64,000 bases of DNA from Streptococcus mitis (GCF_009496285.1 NZ_WIJK01000005.1:1-64000), one strand, 5' to 3'. Shown: positions 36,372 to 45,235, counted from the first letter of the stretch. A program made the numbers and translations. Notes: generated from the sequence alone by a model not told the origin.

Positions 36372-37661
36372 ATGGAAAAAATTCTTTCTTTAGGTCTGAC
36401 AGGTAAGAAATTACTTGTTCAGGGTTTCTTGTTTGTTCTGCTAGGTCTTATCTTGATGGTCACGGGAACTTGGTTGCCAGTGACGGTTATTCGACTGGTT
36501 CTGTTTTTAGCTTGGATAGCAACGGTCTTAGATTTAGTATTACGTATTTTCAAAAAAAGTCAGTCAACGGACACCTTGGGAGTTGCACTGGTTAAATTGT
36601 TAGTGATGGGATATTTGCTAGGCTCGAATCTTGCTACTGATGTGCCAATTTATATTTTGGCTCTTGTGATTGGAATTTATCAGATTTTTCATGCTAGTAT
36701 CAACCTTGTCACCTATGTTCTCTACCGCAAAAACAAAATTCGACCTCGTTTTCGTTTCTTACTAGATGGTCTCGTACTAGTTTTTCTTGGTGGGACTAGT
36801 CTTTTGTCCTCTACGGGAAATTCTGTCTTTCAACTCTTTGTTTTAGGGGCTTATTTTTGCCTTTATGGTGTGTCCAATATCCGTGACGGTTTCTTATTTG
36901 AAAAGGAAATTGGGAAAAACCATCTCAAACGTCGTGTCAGAATGAGCTTACCTATTGCCCTAGCCGCTCTCATCCCTGCAAGTACTTTAGCAAAAATCAA
37001 TAAATTCATGCAGGAAAATGCTGATGAGAGAGAGGATATCCATCTTGGAATGGTGAAGTCTGGTAAGACAGCGGAGCTTGAAATTTTTGTTCATACAGCT
37101 GAGACCTCTCTGTTTTCGGCAATTGGTCATGTGGATATCTGCTATCAAGGCCGTGTTATTTCTTATGGCAACTATGATCCGTCTTCTGAGACCTTATTTG
37201 GCATGGTAGGAGATGGTGTCTTATATTTCTGTGATCGTGACAAGTACATTGACCTATGTAAACGTGAGAGTCAAAAAACGCTTTTTGGTTATGGGATAGA
37301 TTTGACGCCTGAAATGGAAAAAGCAGTTCAGAAAAAGTTGGCTGAATTGAAACAACTGACGATTCCTTGGGAGCCAAGCGCAGATAAAATTAAAACGGAA
37401 GATGGTAAGGAAGACTACACCTACGCTTATAAAATCAGACATGAGACGGATGGGGAACTTTATAAATTTATCAAATCTAAGTTTAAATCCTACTTTGTCT
37501 TGTCCACAAACTGTGTGCTCTTGGCTGATACCATAGTCGGTCAAGCTGGAACAGATATCCTCTCACCAAAAGGATTTATCGCTCCAGGAACTTACCAAGC
37601 CTACCTTGATCGAGAGTTTGAAAAACCAAATAGTATAGTCGTATCTAAACATGTTTATTAA
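36372..37661 (+). CDS. DUF308-like membrane domain fused to a papain-like (NlpC/P60-type) domain
   Basis: A 429-residue protein. Residues 1-170 contain about six helices arranged as in DUF308/HdeD proteins. From about residue 225 a soluble domain follows with IGHVDICYQGRVISYG, GDGVLYFCDRDKYIDLCKR and LSTNCVLLADTIVG. The histidine and the late cysteine could be a permuted NlpC/P60 catalytic pair; this is inference from motif look. GAAAGG ribosome site. An AI-2E-type exporter gene follows after 9 bp. Confidence 0.65.
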   Translation: MEKILSLGLTGKKLLVQGFLFVLLGLILMVTGTWLPVTVIRLVLFLAWIATVLDLVLRIFKKSQSTDTLGVALVKLLVMGYLLGSNLATDVPIYILALVIGIYQIFHASINLVTYVLYRKNKIRPRFRFLLDGLVLVFLGGTSLLSSTGNSVFQLFVLGAYFCLYGVSNIRDGFLFEKEIGKNHLKRRVRMSLPIALAALIPASTLAKINKFMQENADEREDIHLGMVKSGKTAELEIFVHTAETSLFSAIGHVDICYQGRVISYGNYDPSSETLFGMVGDGVLYFCDRDKYIDLCKRESQKTLFGYGIDLTPEMEKAVQKKLAELKQLTIPWEPSADKIKTEDGKEDYTYAYKIRHETDGELYKFIKSKFKSYFVLSTNCVLLADTIVGQAGTDILSPKGFIAPGTYQAYLDREFEKPNSIVVSKHVY

Positions 37662-37670
37662 GGAGAATTT

Positions 37671-38759
37671 ATGAACTTAGTTAAAAAATATACCCCGTTA
37701 ATCCTTTTTATAGGGCTGGTTGCTCTTGTAATTCTGAATGCATCGAGCTTTATATCAGGAGCAATCTCTCTCTTTGATGTAACATCAACCTTGATTTATG
37801 GTGCTGTTATTGCTTTTGTGCTTAATGTTCCTATGAAAAAAATTGAACAGTACTTAGTTAAATTGAAGGTAAAGGCAGAGTTGCGTCGTCCGATTGCCAT
37901 GGTACTTGTTTTCCTAGCTCTTATCTTAATCGTGATTGCTCTTTTGGTTTTGGTGCTGCCAACCCTAGCTCAGACTATTAGTCAGCTGGGAACAGTCCTT
38001 TCAACAGTCCTGACTCAACTTGGTAAACTACTAGATAGCTCGGAATTTGTAACCAAAGACATGTTGTCAACTATCGTATCAGGCATACAGGGACAATCTA
38101 GTTCTATTAGCCAAGCTTTGATAGGTTTTTTATCAGGTCTGACTAGTAATATCGGCAATATTTTTTCAAGTTTGATGAATGCCTTTTTGATTATAGTCTT
38201 CACCTTTTTATTTTTATCCAGTAAGGAACATCTGGCAGCGATGACGAGTCGACTTCTAAAAGTTTTTCTTCCAGAGAAGGTGGTGATAAAGTTGACTTAC
38301 ATTGGACAAGTAGCACTAGAGACTTATGACCAATTTTTGATGAGTCAGCTGATTGAAGCAGTTATCATAGGAGTTATGATAGCGGTTGGTTACAGCGTGT
38401 TTGGGATACCCTATGGAGTAATGACAGGTATCTTTGCAGGAGTGCTATCGTTCATTCCTTATGTAGGGCCTATGATTGCTTGTGTTGTGGGAGCGATTTT
38501 TATCTTCACAGTGAGTCCTACTCAAGCCTTACTTTCTCTTCTTCTATATCAAGTTATACAGCTGATTGAAGGAAACCTTATTTATCCTAGAGTTGTAGGT
38601 CAGTCTATTGGTTTGCCAGCTATTTTCACGCTTGCGGCTGCTAGTATTGGAGGCAATCTCTTTGGCTTACTTGGGATGATATTCTTTACACCGATATTTG
38701 CTGTTATCTATCGATTGGTTAAGGAATTTGTCGTTGCAAAGGAAAATCAGCTAGATTGA
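37671..38759 (+). CDS. AI-2E family transporter
   Basis: A 362-residue integral membrane protein with seven or eight helices. The family core is GIPYGVMTGIFAGVLSFIPY, followed by VGPMIACVVGAI and LIYPRVVGQSIGLPAIFTLAA. Members include TqsA-like exporters and sodium/proton antiporters, so substrate is open. AAGGAGAATTT ribosome site. Co-transcribed with the preceding membrane/papain-like gene. Confidence 0.88.
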   Translation: MNLVKKYTPLILFIGLVALVILNASSFISGAISLFDVTSTLIYGAVIAFVLNVPMKKIEQYLVKLKVKAELRRPIAMVLVFLALILIVIALLVLVLPTLAQTISQLGTVLSTVLTQLGKLLDSSEFVTKDMLSTIVSGIQGQSSSISQALIGFLSGLTSNIGNIFSSLMNAFLIIVFTFLFLSSKEHLAAMTSRLLKVFLPEKVVIKLTYIGQVALETYDQFLMSQLIEAVIIGVMIAVGYSVFGIPYGVMTGIFAGVLSFIPYVGPMIACVVGAIFIFTVSPTQALLSLLLYQVIQLIEGNLIYPRVVGQSIGLPAIFTLAAASIGGNLFGLLGMIFFTPIFAVIYRLVKEFVVAKENQLD

Positions 38760-38786
38760 GAAAGACTGAATTTAATAAGATATACT

Positions 38787-38823
38787 GAGAAGAGAGTGAG
38801 AGATTCTCTTCTCTTTTATTTTT
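38787..38823 (+). terminator. Terminator after the AI-2E transporter gene
   Basis: GAGAAGAGA (38787-38795) pairs with TCTCTTCTC (38805-38813), then a T-rich run. Confidence 0.85.
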
Positions 38824-38854
38824 AAATACTTTTCTACAAAAAGCTATTAGACGT

Positions 38855-38899
38855 TAAAAAAAGCCTTGGTTTCAAGGCTTATTTCTGTTGATTTAGATG
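38855..38899 (-). other. tRNA 3' flank with terminator hairpin, integration-type repeat
   Basis: AAGCCTTG...CAAGGCTT flanks the tRNA 3' end here and again at 40.25 kb, with a degenerate copy at 35.94 kb. It acts as tRNA terminator and, as a repeated unit with the tRNA end, looks like an attachment site duplicated by an integrative element. Confidence 0.6.
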
Positions 38900-38972
38900 T
38901 GCCCCCTGCAGGGCTCGAACCTGCGCCCCATAGCTTAAGAGTCTACTGCTCTACCAACTGAGCTAAGGAGGC
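38900..38972 (-). tRNA. tRNA-Lys (anticodon CTT), variant copy
   Basis: Minus-strand cloverleaf of 73 nt. Acceptor GCCTCCT/AGGGGGC, D arm AGCTCAGTTGGTAGAGC, T arm GCAGG-TTCGAGC-CCTGC. Anticodon loop CTCTTAA gives CTT. Compared with the copy at 40292 it has G at position 39 (an A-G mismatch at the base of the anticodon loop) and a changed variable region. CCA is not encoded. It may be a drifting duplicate. Confidence 0.85.
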
Positions 38973-39035
38973 AACAGAAAAAGCTGAGAATATGATTTCC
39001 CAGCTTTTTTGAATGCGATAGAAATAGCAACTAGA

Positions 39036-39551
39036 CTATTTACGAAAGGCCTCAATAATGTAGGTGAAGCCAGTAACTAAAACTGAAAAGGCAATGACAT
39101 AAACGACAAAGACACCTGTAGCCACTGGATTGAACAGAATCACTAGACCTAGTAAAAATTCAAGCAAGGCTACCCACGTGATATTGCTACCAATAATAGG
39201 GAAAATCAATCTTAGACGATTGCCTTTAAAGAAAGCAATAATGGCTTCTACAATTAACCAAATTCCTACAATGGTCGGAATGACGACCGGCAGGGTCACA
39301 AAGCCATAAGCAACGAGGTAAAGAGCTAAGAGAAGACTAACAAATCCTTGGAAAAGATAAACAGGTGAGCGAAGCTCTTTTGGTGCAGAGAAATAGCCTA
39401 AAATAGCTGCTATAGAAGAAACCAGTAAACCAAATGAAATCCACCAGCTGTAAGCAACAAGATTAGCTACTGGGTTTGTAAATAGGAAAAGTCCTAAAAG
39501 GACAAAAACAACTCCTGCAAGGAATAGCAGTAAACGATTAGAAAATTTCAT
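39036..39551 (-). CDS. HdeD/DUF308-family membrane protein
   Basis: A 171-residue protein with six predicted helices, starting MKFSNRLLLFLAGVVFVLLG; repeated helix pairs such as FLFTNPVANLVAYSW and VILFNPVATGVFVVY match DUF308. ATG 39551 has a TAGGGGG ribosome site; a longer frame from 39629 overlaps the promoter. It lies between the two tRNA-Lys copies. Related in type to the N-terminal part of the 36372 gene. Confidence 0.8.
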   Translation of the reverse strand: MKFSNRLLLFLAGVVFVLLGLFLFTNPVANLVAYSWWISFGLLVSSIAAILGYFSAPKELRSPVYLFQGFVSLLLALYLVAYGFVTLPVVIPTIVGIWLIVEAIIAFFKGNRLRLIFPIIGSNITWVALLEFLLGLVILFNPVATGVFVVYVIAFSVLVTGFTYIIEAFRK

Positions 39552-39565
39552 TTCAATACCCCCTA

Positions 39566-39585
39566 TATAGTATAGTATAGTATAG
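39566..39585. repeat. Four tandem copies of TATAG in a 5' leader
   Basis: TATAG repeats four times between the promoter and the ribosome site of the DUF308 gene. Copy-number change by slippage could alter leader length or folding. Confidence 0.85.
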
Positions 39586-39600
39586 TTTGTTAATAAAACT

Positions 39601-39629
39601 ATTGTACTTATTTTTATAGAAAATGTCAA
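39601..39629 (-). promoter_or_regulatory. Promoter of the DUF308 gene
   Basis: Minus strand: TTGACA (39629-39624), 17-bp spacer, TACAAT (39606-39601). Confidence 0.8.
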
Positions 39630-39674
39630 TAAAATAAATAAACAATTTGGAAGTTTCAGTCTGACTTACAAAAA

Positions 39675-39698
39675 GAAAAGGAGTTTTCACTCCTTTTC
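39675..39698. terminator. Hairpin with 9-bp stem
   Basis: GAAAAGGAG and CTCCTTTTC with a TTTTCA loop. It immediately precedes the repeat-like element. Confidence 0.5.
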
Positions 39699-39779
39699 AC
39701 AGATTGAAGACAAAGTCCTTATAAAAGTGTCTTCTAAAGATTTTAACTTCAATCTGAAGCGAGGTTATCCTCGCTTTTT
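39699..39779 (+). repeat. Repeat-like element ending in a terminator hairpin
   Basis: AGATTGAAG (about 39701) is inverted as CTTCAATCT (about 39747-39755), and GAAGACA pairs with TGTCTTC. The element ends in AGCGAGG-TTAT-CCTCGCT plus T (39758-39779). The start of the window (about 103-148) carries the same CTTCAATCTGA word followed by a different terminator stem. It could belong to a terminator-like pneumococcal repeat class such as SPRITE; not verified. Confidence 0.5.
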
Positions 39780-40199
39780 CTATTTATCAAACAATTCCTT
39801 ATTTTCAATTAAGAGCTCTAGTGGAGATTTATCTCTTGCTTCAATAAAACCAGGTTCATATTGGGTATGAAGTGTTCTTTTCTGAGAAGTTGGATCAATA
39901 TACAACTCTTTTCCATCTTCTGTGTATAGTTGGTTGCCTCTTGTTAGGTAAAGTAAATCCTCTAAGTACTGTCCATCAGTATGTAGGAAATGCTCGATGT
40001 ATTTGACAGCTTTTAAGATTTCACTTACTTTATCAGAGTATTCATTAGATTCAAGAACACTCTTTTCTAACTCAATCTCTTTACTCGTTCCAAAGAGTTG
40101 GGTTGGAGTTGCATTAAAATATTCCGCTATCTTATCCAAATTTGCAAAGGTAGGATAGCTTTTTTGTTTTTCATAATCAGAGATGTCTGGAAAGATTGC
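39780..40199 (-). pseudogene. N-terminally truncated Xre-type repressor
   Basis: The frame is open from about 40199 down to 39780. It reads FPDISDYEKQKSYPTFANLD, then KIAEYFNATPTQLFGT, the end of a helix-turn-helix domain as in phage or ICE repressors, then a C-terminal part of about 105 residues. The first helices and start codon are missing; a TGA stands where they should be. An internal ATG at 40139 would give 119 residues without a DNA-binding domain. Confidence 0.7.
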
Positions 40200-40203
40200 T
40201 CAT

Positions 40204-40263
40204 AAAAAAAATGTGGGGCAAATGATGGGGCAAATCAGTTATAGACAAGCAAAAAAGCCTTGA
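40204..40263 (+). pseudogene. Possible C-terminal tail of a lost integrase
   Basis: The plus-strand frame KNVGQMMGQISYRQAKKP ends at TGA inside the tRNA-flanking repeat. Tyrosine integrases of streptococcal phages commonly end next to such an attachment site. Only about 20 residues remain, so this is a weak call. Confidence 0.3.
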
Positions 40264-40291
40264 AATCAAGGCTTTTTCCTGTTGATTTAGA

Positions 40292-40364
40292 TGCCCCCTG
40301 CAGGGCTCGAACCTGCGACCCATAGATTAAGAGTCTACTGCTCTACCAACTGAGCTAAGGAGGC
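40292..40364 (-). tRNA. tRNA-Lys (anticodon CTT)
   Basis: 73-nt minus-strand cloverleaf with all stems intact: acceptor GCCTCCT/AGGGGGC, anticodon stem GTAGA/TCTAT with loop CTCTTAA, T arm GCAGG/CCTGC. It follows the 6S-like RNA closely on the same strand, and the flanking AAGCCTTG/CAAGGCTT hairpin with T-run serves as terminator. Confidence 0.93.
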
Positions 40365-40366
40365 AA

Positions 40367-40564
40367 ATAAAAAGCTGTATTGGTGCCGAAACTTCACGGT
40401 TTGTATTGAACCCGCGCAATTAAGCAGGTGGGCAACTCGCTCTAACTGAAGCTGTTTCCGTGTGAGACGGCCTACATGCTGTTAGAAGACTTTTGTTTCC
40501 CTAATAATACAAAAAATAGTCGGTCAACACTTAAGTGTGAGGTCGTACACCACAGCGTTTCTAT
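40367..40564 (-). ncRNA. ssrS: 6S RNA candidate
   Basis: A transcript of about 195 nt upstream of tRNA-Lys and downstream of rarA. On the minus strand, an extended -10 TGGTATTAT (40576-40571) with TTGATT 16 bp upstream starts an RNA near 40564. Its ends pair (GCTG-T-GGTG with CACC-AATA-CAGC) and enclose a large bubble and long terminal hairpin, the 6S layout; the end is CAGCTTTTT. 6S genes of Firmicutes often lie beside rarA. No sequence match was checked. Confidence 0.65.
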
Positions 40565-40627
40565 GTTTATATAATACCACTTTTTCAAAAAAAATCAAGA
40601 GGAAAATGCAATTTTTTGAAAAGGATT

Positions 40628-41899
40628 TCACAAGTTTCGTAATTTATCAATGGTTTCCTTGCGTTGAGCCAGGGCCCGTTCGTATTTTCCACTATCTTCT
40701 GGAGAAAAGTAGTGATGGTCACGGATTTTTTCTGGCAAATAATCTTGCTTGACCCAGTGACCAGGATAGTTATGGGGATAAAGATAGTTTTGGGCGTTTC
40801 CCAATTCCTTGCTACCGCCATAGTGGCCATCTCGCAAGTGACGTGGAATCGACAGATGCCCCGATGTTTTAAGGTCAGACAAGGTCTTATCTATAGCCAC
40901 GTAGGCTGAGTTAGACTTAGGTGAAAGTGCCAGATCAATGACGACATTGGCAATGAGAATACGAGCTTCGGGGAAGCCGATTCTTTGCGCAGCATCCAAA
41001 GCAGTTACGGTATGGATCTGGGCATCGGGATTAGCCAAGCCGATATCTTCATAAGCAATCACCGTCAAACGGCGTGCCAAACTAGGAAGGTCACCAGCTT
41101 CTATCAAGCGAGCAGCATAGTGGAGACTAGCATCGACATCGGATCCACGGATGGATTTTTGCAGGGCAGATAGAACATCATAGTGTCCGTCTCCATCCTT
41201 GTCCATAGTGATGTAGCTTCTCTGAAGACTATTTTCCATGATGTCAAGCGTGATATGACGGATACCGTCATCATTTTCTGGAGTGGAGAGAACTGCCAAA
41301 TCAAGTGAGTTAAAGGCAGAACGGAGGTCACCGTTGGTAGATGTTGCGATAAAATCAAGGGCATCATCATCTAACTCAACAGGGAAATCAAAGCCTCGTT
41401 CAGGGTCAGTCAGGGCTATTTGAATGGCTCCTTTAACATCTTGGTTAGACAAGGGTTCCAGTTCAAAAATCTGAACACGGCTACGAATGGCTGGAGTGAC
41501 AGAAAAGAAAGGATTTTCAGTCGTCGCCCCGATCATGATGACTAGACCACTTTCCAAAAGAGGAAGGAGAAAGTCTTGTTTAGTCTTGTCAAGACGATGA
41601 ATCTCGTCTAGTAGCAGTACAAGTCCACCTGAGAATTTAGCTTCCTCAGCGATTTCTTGGAGACGTTTTTTACTATCAACAGTGGCATTGAAGGTTCGAA
41701 AGGCATATTTGGTCGTTCCAGCGATGGCCGAAGCAATACTGGTTTTTCCGATACCCGGAGGTCCATAGAGAATCATGGAGGACAAGCGGTTAGCCTCCAC
41801 CATACGGCGGATGATTTTTCCTGGTCCTACCAGATGCTCTTGACCGATGACCTGGTCGATGGTTTTGGGGCGCATACGAAGCGCGAGATTGTCTGGCAT
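40628..41899 (-). CDS. rarA: Replication-associated recombination ATPase RarA (MgsA)
   Basis: A 423-residue AAA+ clamp-loader-like ATPase acting at stalled forks. Walker A GPPGIGKTS near residue 48, Walker B LLLDEIHRLD near 96, sensor and C-terminal tetramer domain (GKYERALAQRKETID end) as usual. ATG 41899 has TTAGAAAGGACT upstream and begins MPDNLALRMRP; an ATG 18 bp earlier is less likely. Confidence 0.93.
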   Translation of the reverse strand: MPDNLALRMRPKTIDQVIGQEHLVGPGKIIRRMVEANRLSSMILYGPPGIGKTSIASAIAGTTKYAFRTFNATVDSKKRLQEIAEEAKFSGGLVLLLDEIHRLDKTKQDFLLPLLESGLVIMIGATTENPFFSVTPAIRSRVQIFELEPLSNQDVKGAIQIALTDPERGFDFPVELDDDALDFIATSTNGDLRSAFNSLDLAVLSTPENDDGIRHITLDIMENSLQRSYITMDKDGDGHYDVLSALQKSIRGSDVDASLHYAARLIEAGDLPSLARRLTVIAYEDIGLANPDAQIHTVTALDAAQRIGFPEARILIANVVIDLALSPKSNSAYVAIDKTLSDLKTSGHLSIPRHLRDGHYGGSKELGNAQNYLYPHNYPGHWVKQDYLPEKIRDHHYFSPEDSGKYERALAQRKETIDKLRNL

Positions 41900-42014
41900 A
41901 GCAGTCCTTTCTAACATGGATTTTCTGATACTAATGTGGTAATATGGTAGTATCTATTTTAGCATATTTCCGAGTATTCGGGGCGATTTAAGAGTCGTAT
42001 AGAAAGAGGACAAA

Positions 42015-42485
42015 ATGGCAACATACGGATTTTTAGATGTTTTACAAGAAGAGTTGGATAAGAACTTTCCTTTTGATTATGAGATTAGTTGGGACAAGCG
42101 TAATCATGCGGTTGAAGTGAGTTTTCTATTAGAGGCACAAAATGCTGCAGGGGTGGAGATGTTAGATGAAGACGGAGAGGTGTCGTCAGATGATATCCTT
42201 TTTGAAGAAGCGGTACTTTTTTACAACCCTGCCAAGTCAATAGTTAATGAGGAAGACTATCTGGCAGTCATCCCTTATTTGCCGAAGAAAGGTTTTTCTC
42301 GTGAATTCTTAGCTTATTTTGCGCTATTTCTTAAAGATACTGCAGAGGTTGGACTAGATGCCCTTATGGACTTTTTGGAAGACCCAGAAGCAGAAGAATT
42401 TGTCATGGAATGGAACCAAGAAGTCTTTGAAGAAGGAAAAGCAGGCTTGGAAGAGGGAGAATTTTATCCTTATCCGAGATATTAG
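42015..42485 (+). CDS. DUF3013 family protein
   Basis: A 156-residue very acidic protein; MATYGFLDVLQEELDKNFPF and GEFYPYPRY near the end fit the streptococcal DUF3013 family. No membrane segment. AAAGAGGACAAA ribosome site. Likely in an operon with the NUDIX and GNAT genes that follow at 9 bp and by overlap. Function unknown. Confidence 0.8.
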   Translation: MATYGFLDVLQEELDKNFPFDYEISWDKRNHAVEVSFLLEAQNAAGVEMLDEDGEVSSDDILFEEAVLFYNPAKSIVNEEDYLAVIPYLPKKGFSREFLAYFALFLKDTAEVGLDALMDFLEDPEAEEFVMEWNQEVFEEGKAGLEEGEFYPYPRY

Positions 42486-42494
42486 GAGATTGTA

Positions 42495-42926
42495 GTGGAT
42501 ATAGACATTTCAGATTTCACAGGCTGCAAAATTGCTCTATTTTGTGGAGAAGAGCTACTGACCATCTTACGTGATGACAAGGACGATATCCCTTGTCCCA
42601 ACATGTGGGAGTTGCCAGGTGGTGGTCGTGAAGGAAACGAAAGTCCTTTCGAGTGCGCAGCGCGTGAAGTTTATGAGGAACTGGGAATTCATTTAAATGA
42701 AAACTGCCTGCTCTGGAGTAAGGTCTATCCCAGCATGCTCTATGAAGGCAGACAGTCAGTATTTATGGTCGGTCAGTTAAGTCAGGATCAGTTTGACAGT
42801 ATCACCTTTGGAGATGAAGGTCAGGGATATAAACTCATGAGCATTGAGGAATTTTTGGCATCCAGTCAAGTTGTTCCCCAATTGCAGGATAGACTGATAG
42901 ATTATATGGAGAGTAACTATGATTAG
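42495..42926 (+). CDS. NUDIX hydrolase
   Basis: A 143-residue protein with a NUDIX box at about residues 42-64 (GGGREGNESPFECAAREVYE, then ELGI), which binds the metal for nucleoside-diphosphate-type hydrolysis. Substrate not deducible. GTG start with TTAGGAGATTG upstream. Overlaps the GNAT gene by 8 bp. Confidence 0.9.
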   Translation: MDIDISDFTGCKIALFCGEELLTILRDDKDDIPCPNMWELPGGGREGNESPFECAAREVYEELGIHLNENCLLWSKVYPSMLYEGRQSVFMVGQLSQDQFDSITFGDEGQGYKLMSIEEFLASSQVVPQLQDRLIDYMESNYD

Positions 42927-43392
42927 ACTTGAACGAGCAGGAGCAGAGGATTTGGAGACCATCATTGCAATTCAGAGAGCCAGCTTTAAGGCTGTTTATG
43001 ACAAATACCAAGATGAATACGATCCTTATCTGGAGGACCACGAACGAATTAAGTGGAAATTAGTAGAGCGTCCCAATAGCTATTACTACTTTGTAAAAGA
43101 AAACGAAGATAAAATCGGATTTCTACGAATTCAGACTAATGAAGAGTTAACGAAAGCTTGGTTGGGAACAGCAGCGATTTTGCCTCCGTATCAGGGAAAA
43201 GGGTATGGATCTGAAGGATTGCGCTTGCTAGAAGAGGAATTTTCAACCGTTAGACAATGGGATTTGTGTACGGTATTACAGGATGCAGGCATGGTCGCCT
43301 TCTACGAGAAGAATGGCTACCAACAAACCCATATCGAACCTGAAAAAGAAGGCATGGATATGGTCTACATGAAAAAATTGATAGAGAAATAG
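42919..43392 (+). CDS. GNAT-family N-acetyltransferase
   Basis: A 157-residue acetyltransferase. Acetyl-CoA loop LPPYQGKGYGSEGLRLLEEE near residues 91-110, and a C-terminal FYEKNGYQQTHIEPEKEGMD segment typical of GNAT proteins. Substrate unknown. Translationally coupled to the NUDIX gene. Confidence 0.88.
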   Translation: MIRLERAGAEDLETIIAIQRASFKAVYDKYQDEYDPYLEDHERIKWKLVERPNSYYYFVKENEDKIGFLRIQTNEELTKAWLGTAAILPPYQGKGYGSEGLRLLEEEFSTVRQWDLCTVLQDAGMVAFYEKNGYQQTHIEPEKEGMDMVYMKKLIEK

Positions 43393-43529
43393 AAAGGATG
43401 GTTCAGTTAAATTTCTAAACTGAATCCGCCCTAAACACTGTGCCAAAAAGATAAACTTTTCTTAGACACAAGCGTCTTCAGAGAGTTTCCTATTTTGGCT
43501 TTGTGTTTTACGGGCTTGGTATCTTAATG
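43393..43529 (+). other. Short gap before prmA
   Basis: GGTTCAGTT and AACTGAATCC (about 43398-43424) form an imperfect hairpin without a T-run. No clear promoter was found. Confidence 0.4.
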
Positions 43530-44480
43530 ATGGAAACATGGCAAGAGTTAAAAGTTACAGTGAAGCGTGAGGGAGAGGAATTGGTTTCCAATCTCTTGAT
43601 TGAGCTAGGTGCCCAAGGTGTTGCGATTGAAGACAGCATGGACTATGTGGGAAATGTCGACCGTTTTGGTGAGATTTTCCCAGAAGTCGAGCAACAGGAA
43701 GAAATCGTGGTGACTGCCTACTACCCTGACACAGTTGATGTAGCAGTGGTGGAAGCGGACTTGCAAACTCGTCTTGCAGAATTGACAGATTTTATGGATC
43801 TGGGCGAAGTCAAGATTGGCACGACTGCCTTGGCTGAGGAAGACTGGGCAGATAATTGGAAGAAATACTATGAACCAGCTCGTATCACCCATGACCTAAC
43901 CATCGTACCGTCATGGACGGACTATGAGGCGACTGCTGGCGAGAAGATTATCAAGCTAGATCCAGGGATGGCCTTTGGGACAGGAACCCACCCGACGACT
44001 AAGATGAGCCTTTTTGCCTTGGAGCAGGTTCTTCGTGGTGGGGAAACGGTGCTAGATGTAGGGACTGGTTCAGGGGTTCTTTCTATTGCAAGCTCACTCC
44101 TAGGAGCCAAGGAAATTTTCGCCTATGACCTGGACGATGTGGCGGTTCGTGTCGCTCAGGAAAATATTGAGCTCAATCCTGGTATGGAAAACATCCATGT
44201 AGCGCCAGGTGATTTGCTCAAGGGCGTAGAGATTGAGGCAGATGTCATCGTGGCTAACATCCTAGCAGATATCCTTATTCATCTGACAGATGATGCTTAT
44301 CGTTTGGTTAAGGACGAAGGTTACCTGATTATGAGTGGCATTATCAAGGACAAGTGGGACATGGTGCGTGAGTCGGCTGAGTCAGCAGGATTCTTCCTTG
44401 AAACCCACATGATTCAAGGGGAGTGGAATGCCTGTGTCTTCAAGAAGACCAAAGATATCTCTGGTGTGATTGGAGGCTAG
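43530..44480 (+). CDS. prmA: Ribosomal protein L11 methyltransferase
   Basis: A 316-residue SAM-dependent methyltransferase that trimethylates L11. SAM motif [13 protein letters not shown] near residues 180-192, substrate loop [14 protein letters not shown] near 150, NILADIL catalytic region near 247. ATG 43530 (METWQELK) gives the expected length; the frame extends to 43503 without a better ribosome site. rsmE follows immediately. Confidence 0.95.
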   Translation: METWQELKVTVKREGEELVSNLLIELGAQGVAIEDSMDYVGNVDRFGEIFPEVEQQEEIVVTAYYPDTVDVAVVEADLQTRLAELTDFMDLGEVKIGTTALAEEDWADNWKKYYEPARITHDLTIVPSWTDYEATAGEKIIKLDPGMAFGTGTHPTTKMSLFALEQVLRGGETVLDVGTGSGVLSIASSLLGAKEIFAYDLDDVAVRVAQENIELNPGMENIHVAPGDLLKGVEIEADVIVANILADILIHLTDDAYRLVKDEGYLIMSGIIKDKWDMVRESAESAGFFLETHMIQGEWNACVFKKTKDISGVIGG

Positions 44481-44481
44481 C

Positions 44482-45225
44482 ATGCAGCAGTATTTTGTTA
44501 AAGGTTTGGCAAGCTCACCTGTCACCATCGAGGACAAGGAGACCAGCAAGCACATGTTTCAGGTTATGCGCCTGAAGGAAGATGATGAGGTTACTCTAGT
44601 TTTTGATGATGGGATCAAGCGCTTGGCGCGCGTGCTGGATGTGGAAAATCGTCAGTTTGAGTTGGTCCAAGAGTTACCTGATAATGTGGAACTGTCAGTC
44701 CAAGTGACCATAGCATCAGGATTTCCCAAGGGGGACAAGCTGGAGTTCATCACTCAAAAAATAACCGAACTCGGTGCTAGTCAGATTTGGGCCTTCCCTG
44801 CTGACTGGTCCGTTGCCAAGTGGGACGGCAAAAAATTGGGCAAAAAGGTCGAGAAGTTAGAAAAAATTTCCCTTGGAGCAGCCGAGCAAAGCAAGCGTAA
44901 CTTCGTTCCAAGTATCACCCTTTTTGAGAAAAAGGCAGATTTTCTAGCACAACTGGACCAGTTTGACCGCATCGTGGTTGCCTATGAAGAGTCGGCTAAA
45001 GAAGGAGAAGCAGCTGCGCTTATACAAGCAGTCTCGGGTCTTGAAAAAGGAGCAAAACTGCTCTTTGTCTTTGGTCCAGAAGGTGGTCTTTCACCTGCGG
45101 AAATTGAGAGTTTTGAGGCTAAAGGAGCTGTTCTAGCAGGACTTGGCCCTCGGATTCTAAGAGCAGAGACAGCGCCGCTTTATGCCTTATCAGCCATCAG
45201 TGTATTGCTAGAATTAGAGAAATAA
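44482..45225 (+). CDS. rsmE: 16S rRNA m3U1498 methyltransferase
   Basis: A 247-residue SPOUT-class methyltransferase; the knot motif is LFVFGPEGGLSPAEIE, with the RILRAETAPLYALSAI region at the C-terminus. ATG 44482 lies 5 bp after GGAGG; a slightly longer frame from 44470 overlaps prmA. Standard prmA-rsmE operon, then pepF after 10 bp. Confidence 0.95.
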   Translation: MQQYFVKGLASSPVTIEDKETSKHMFQVMRLKEDDEVTLVFDDGIKRLARVLDVENRQFELVQELPDNVELSVQVTIASGFPKGDKLEFITQKITELGASQIWAFPADWSVAKWDGKKLGKKVEKLEKISLGAAEQSKRNFVPSITLFEKKADFLAQLDQFDRIVVAYEESAKEGEAAALIQAVSGLEKGAKLLFVFGPEGGLSPAEIESFEAKGAVLAGLGPRILRAETAPLYALSAISVLLELEK

Positions 45226-45235
45226 GAGGAAGAAG

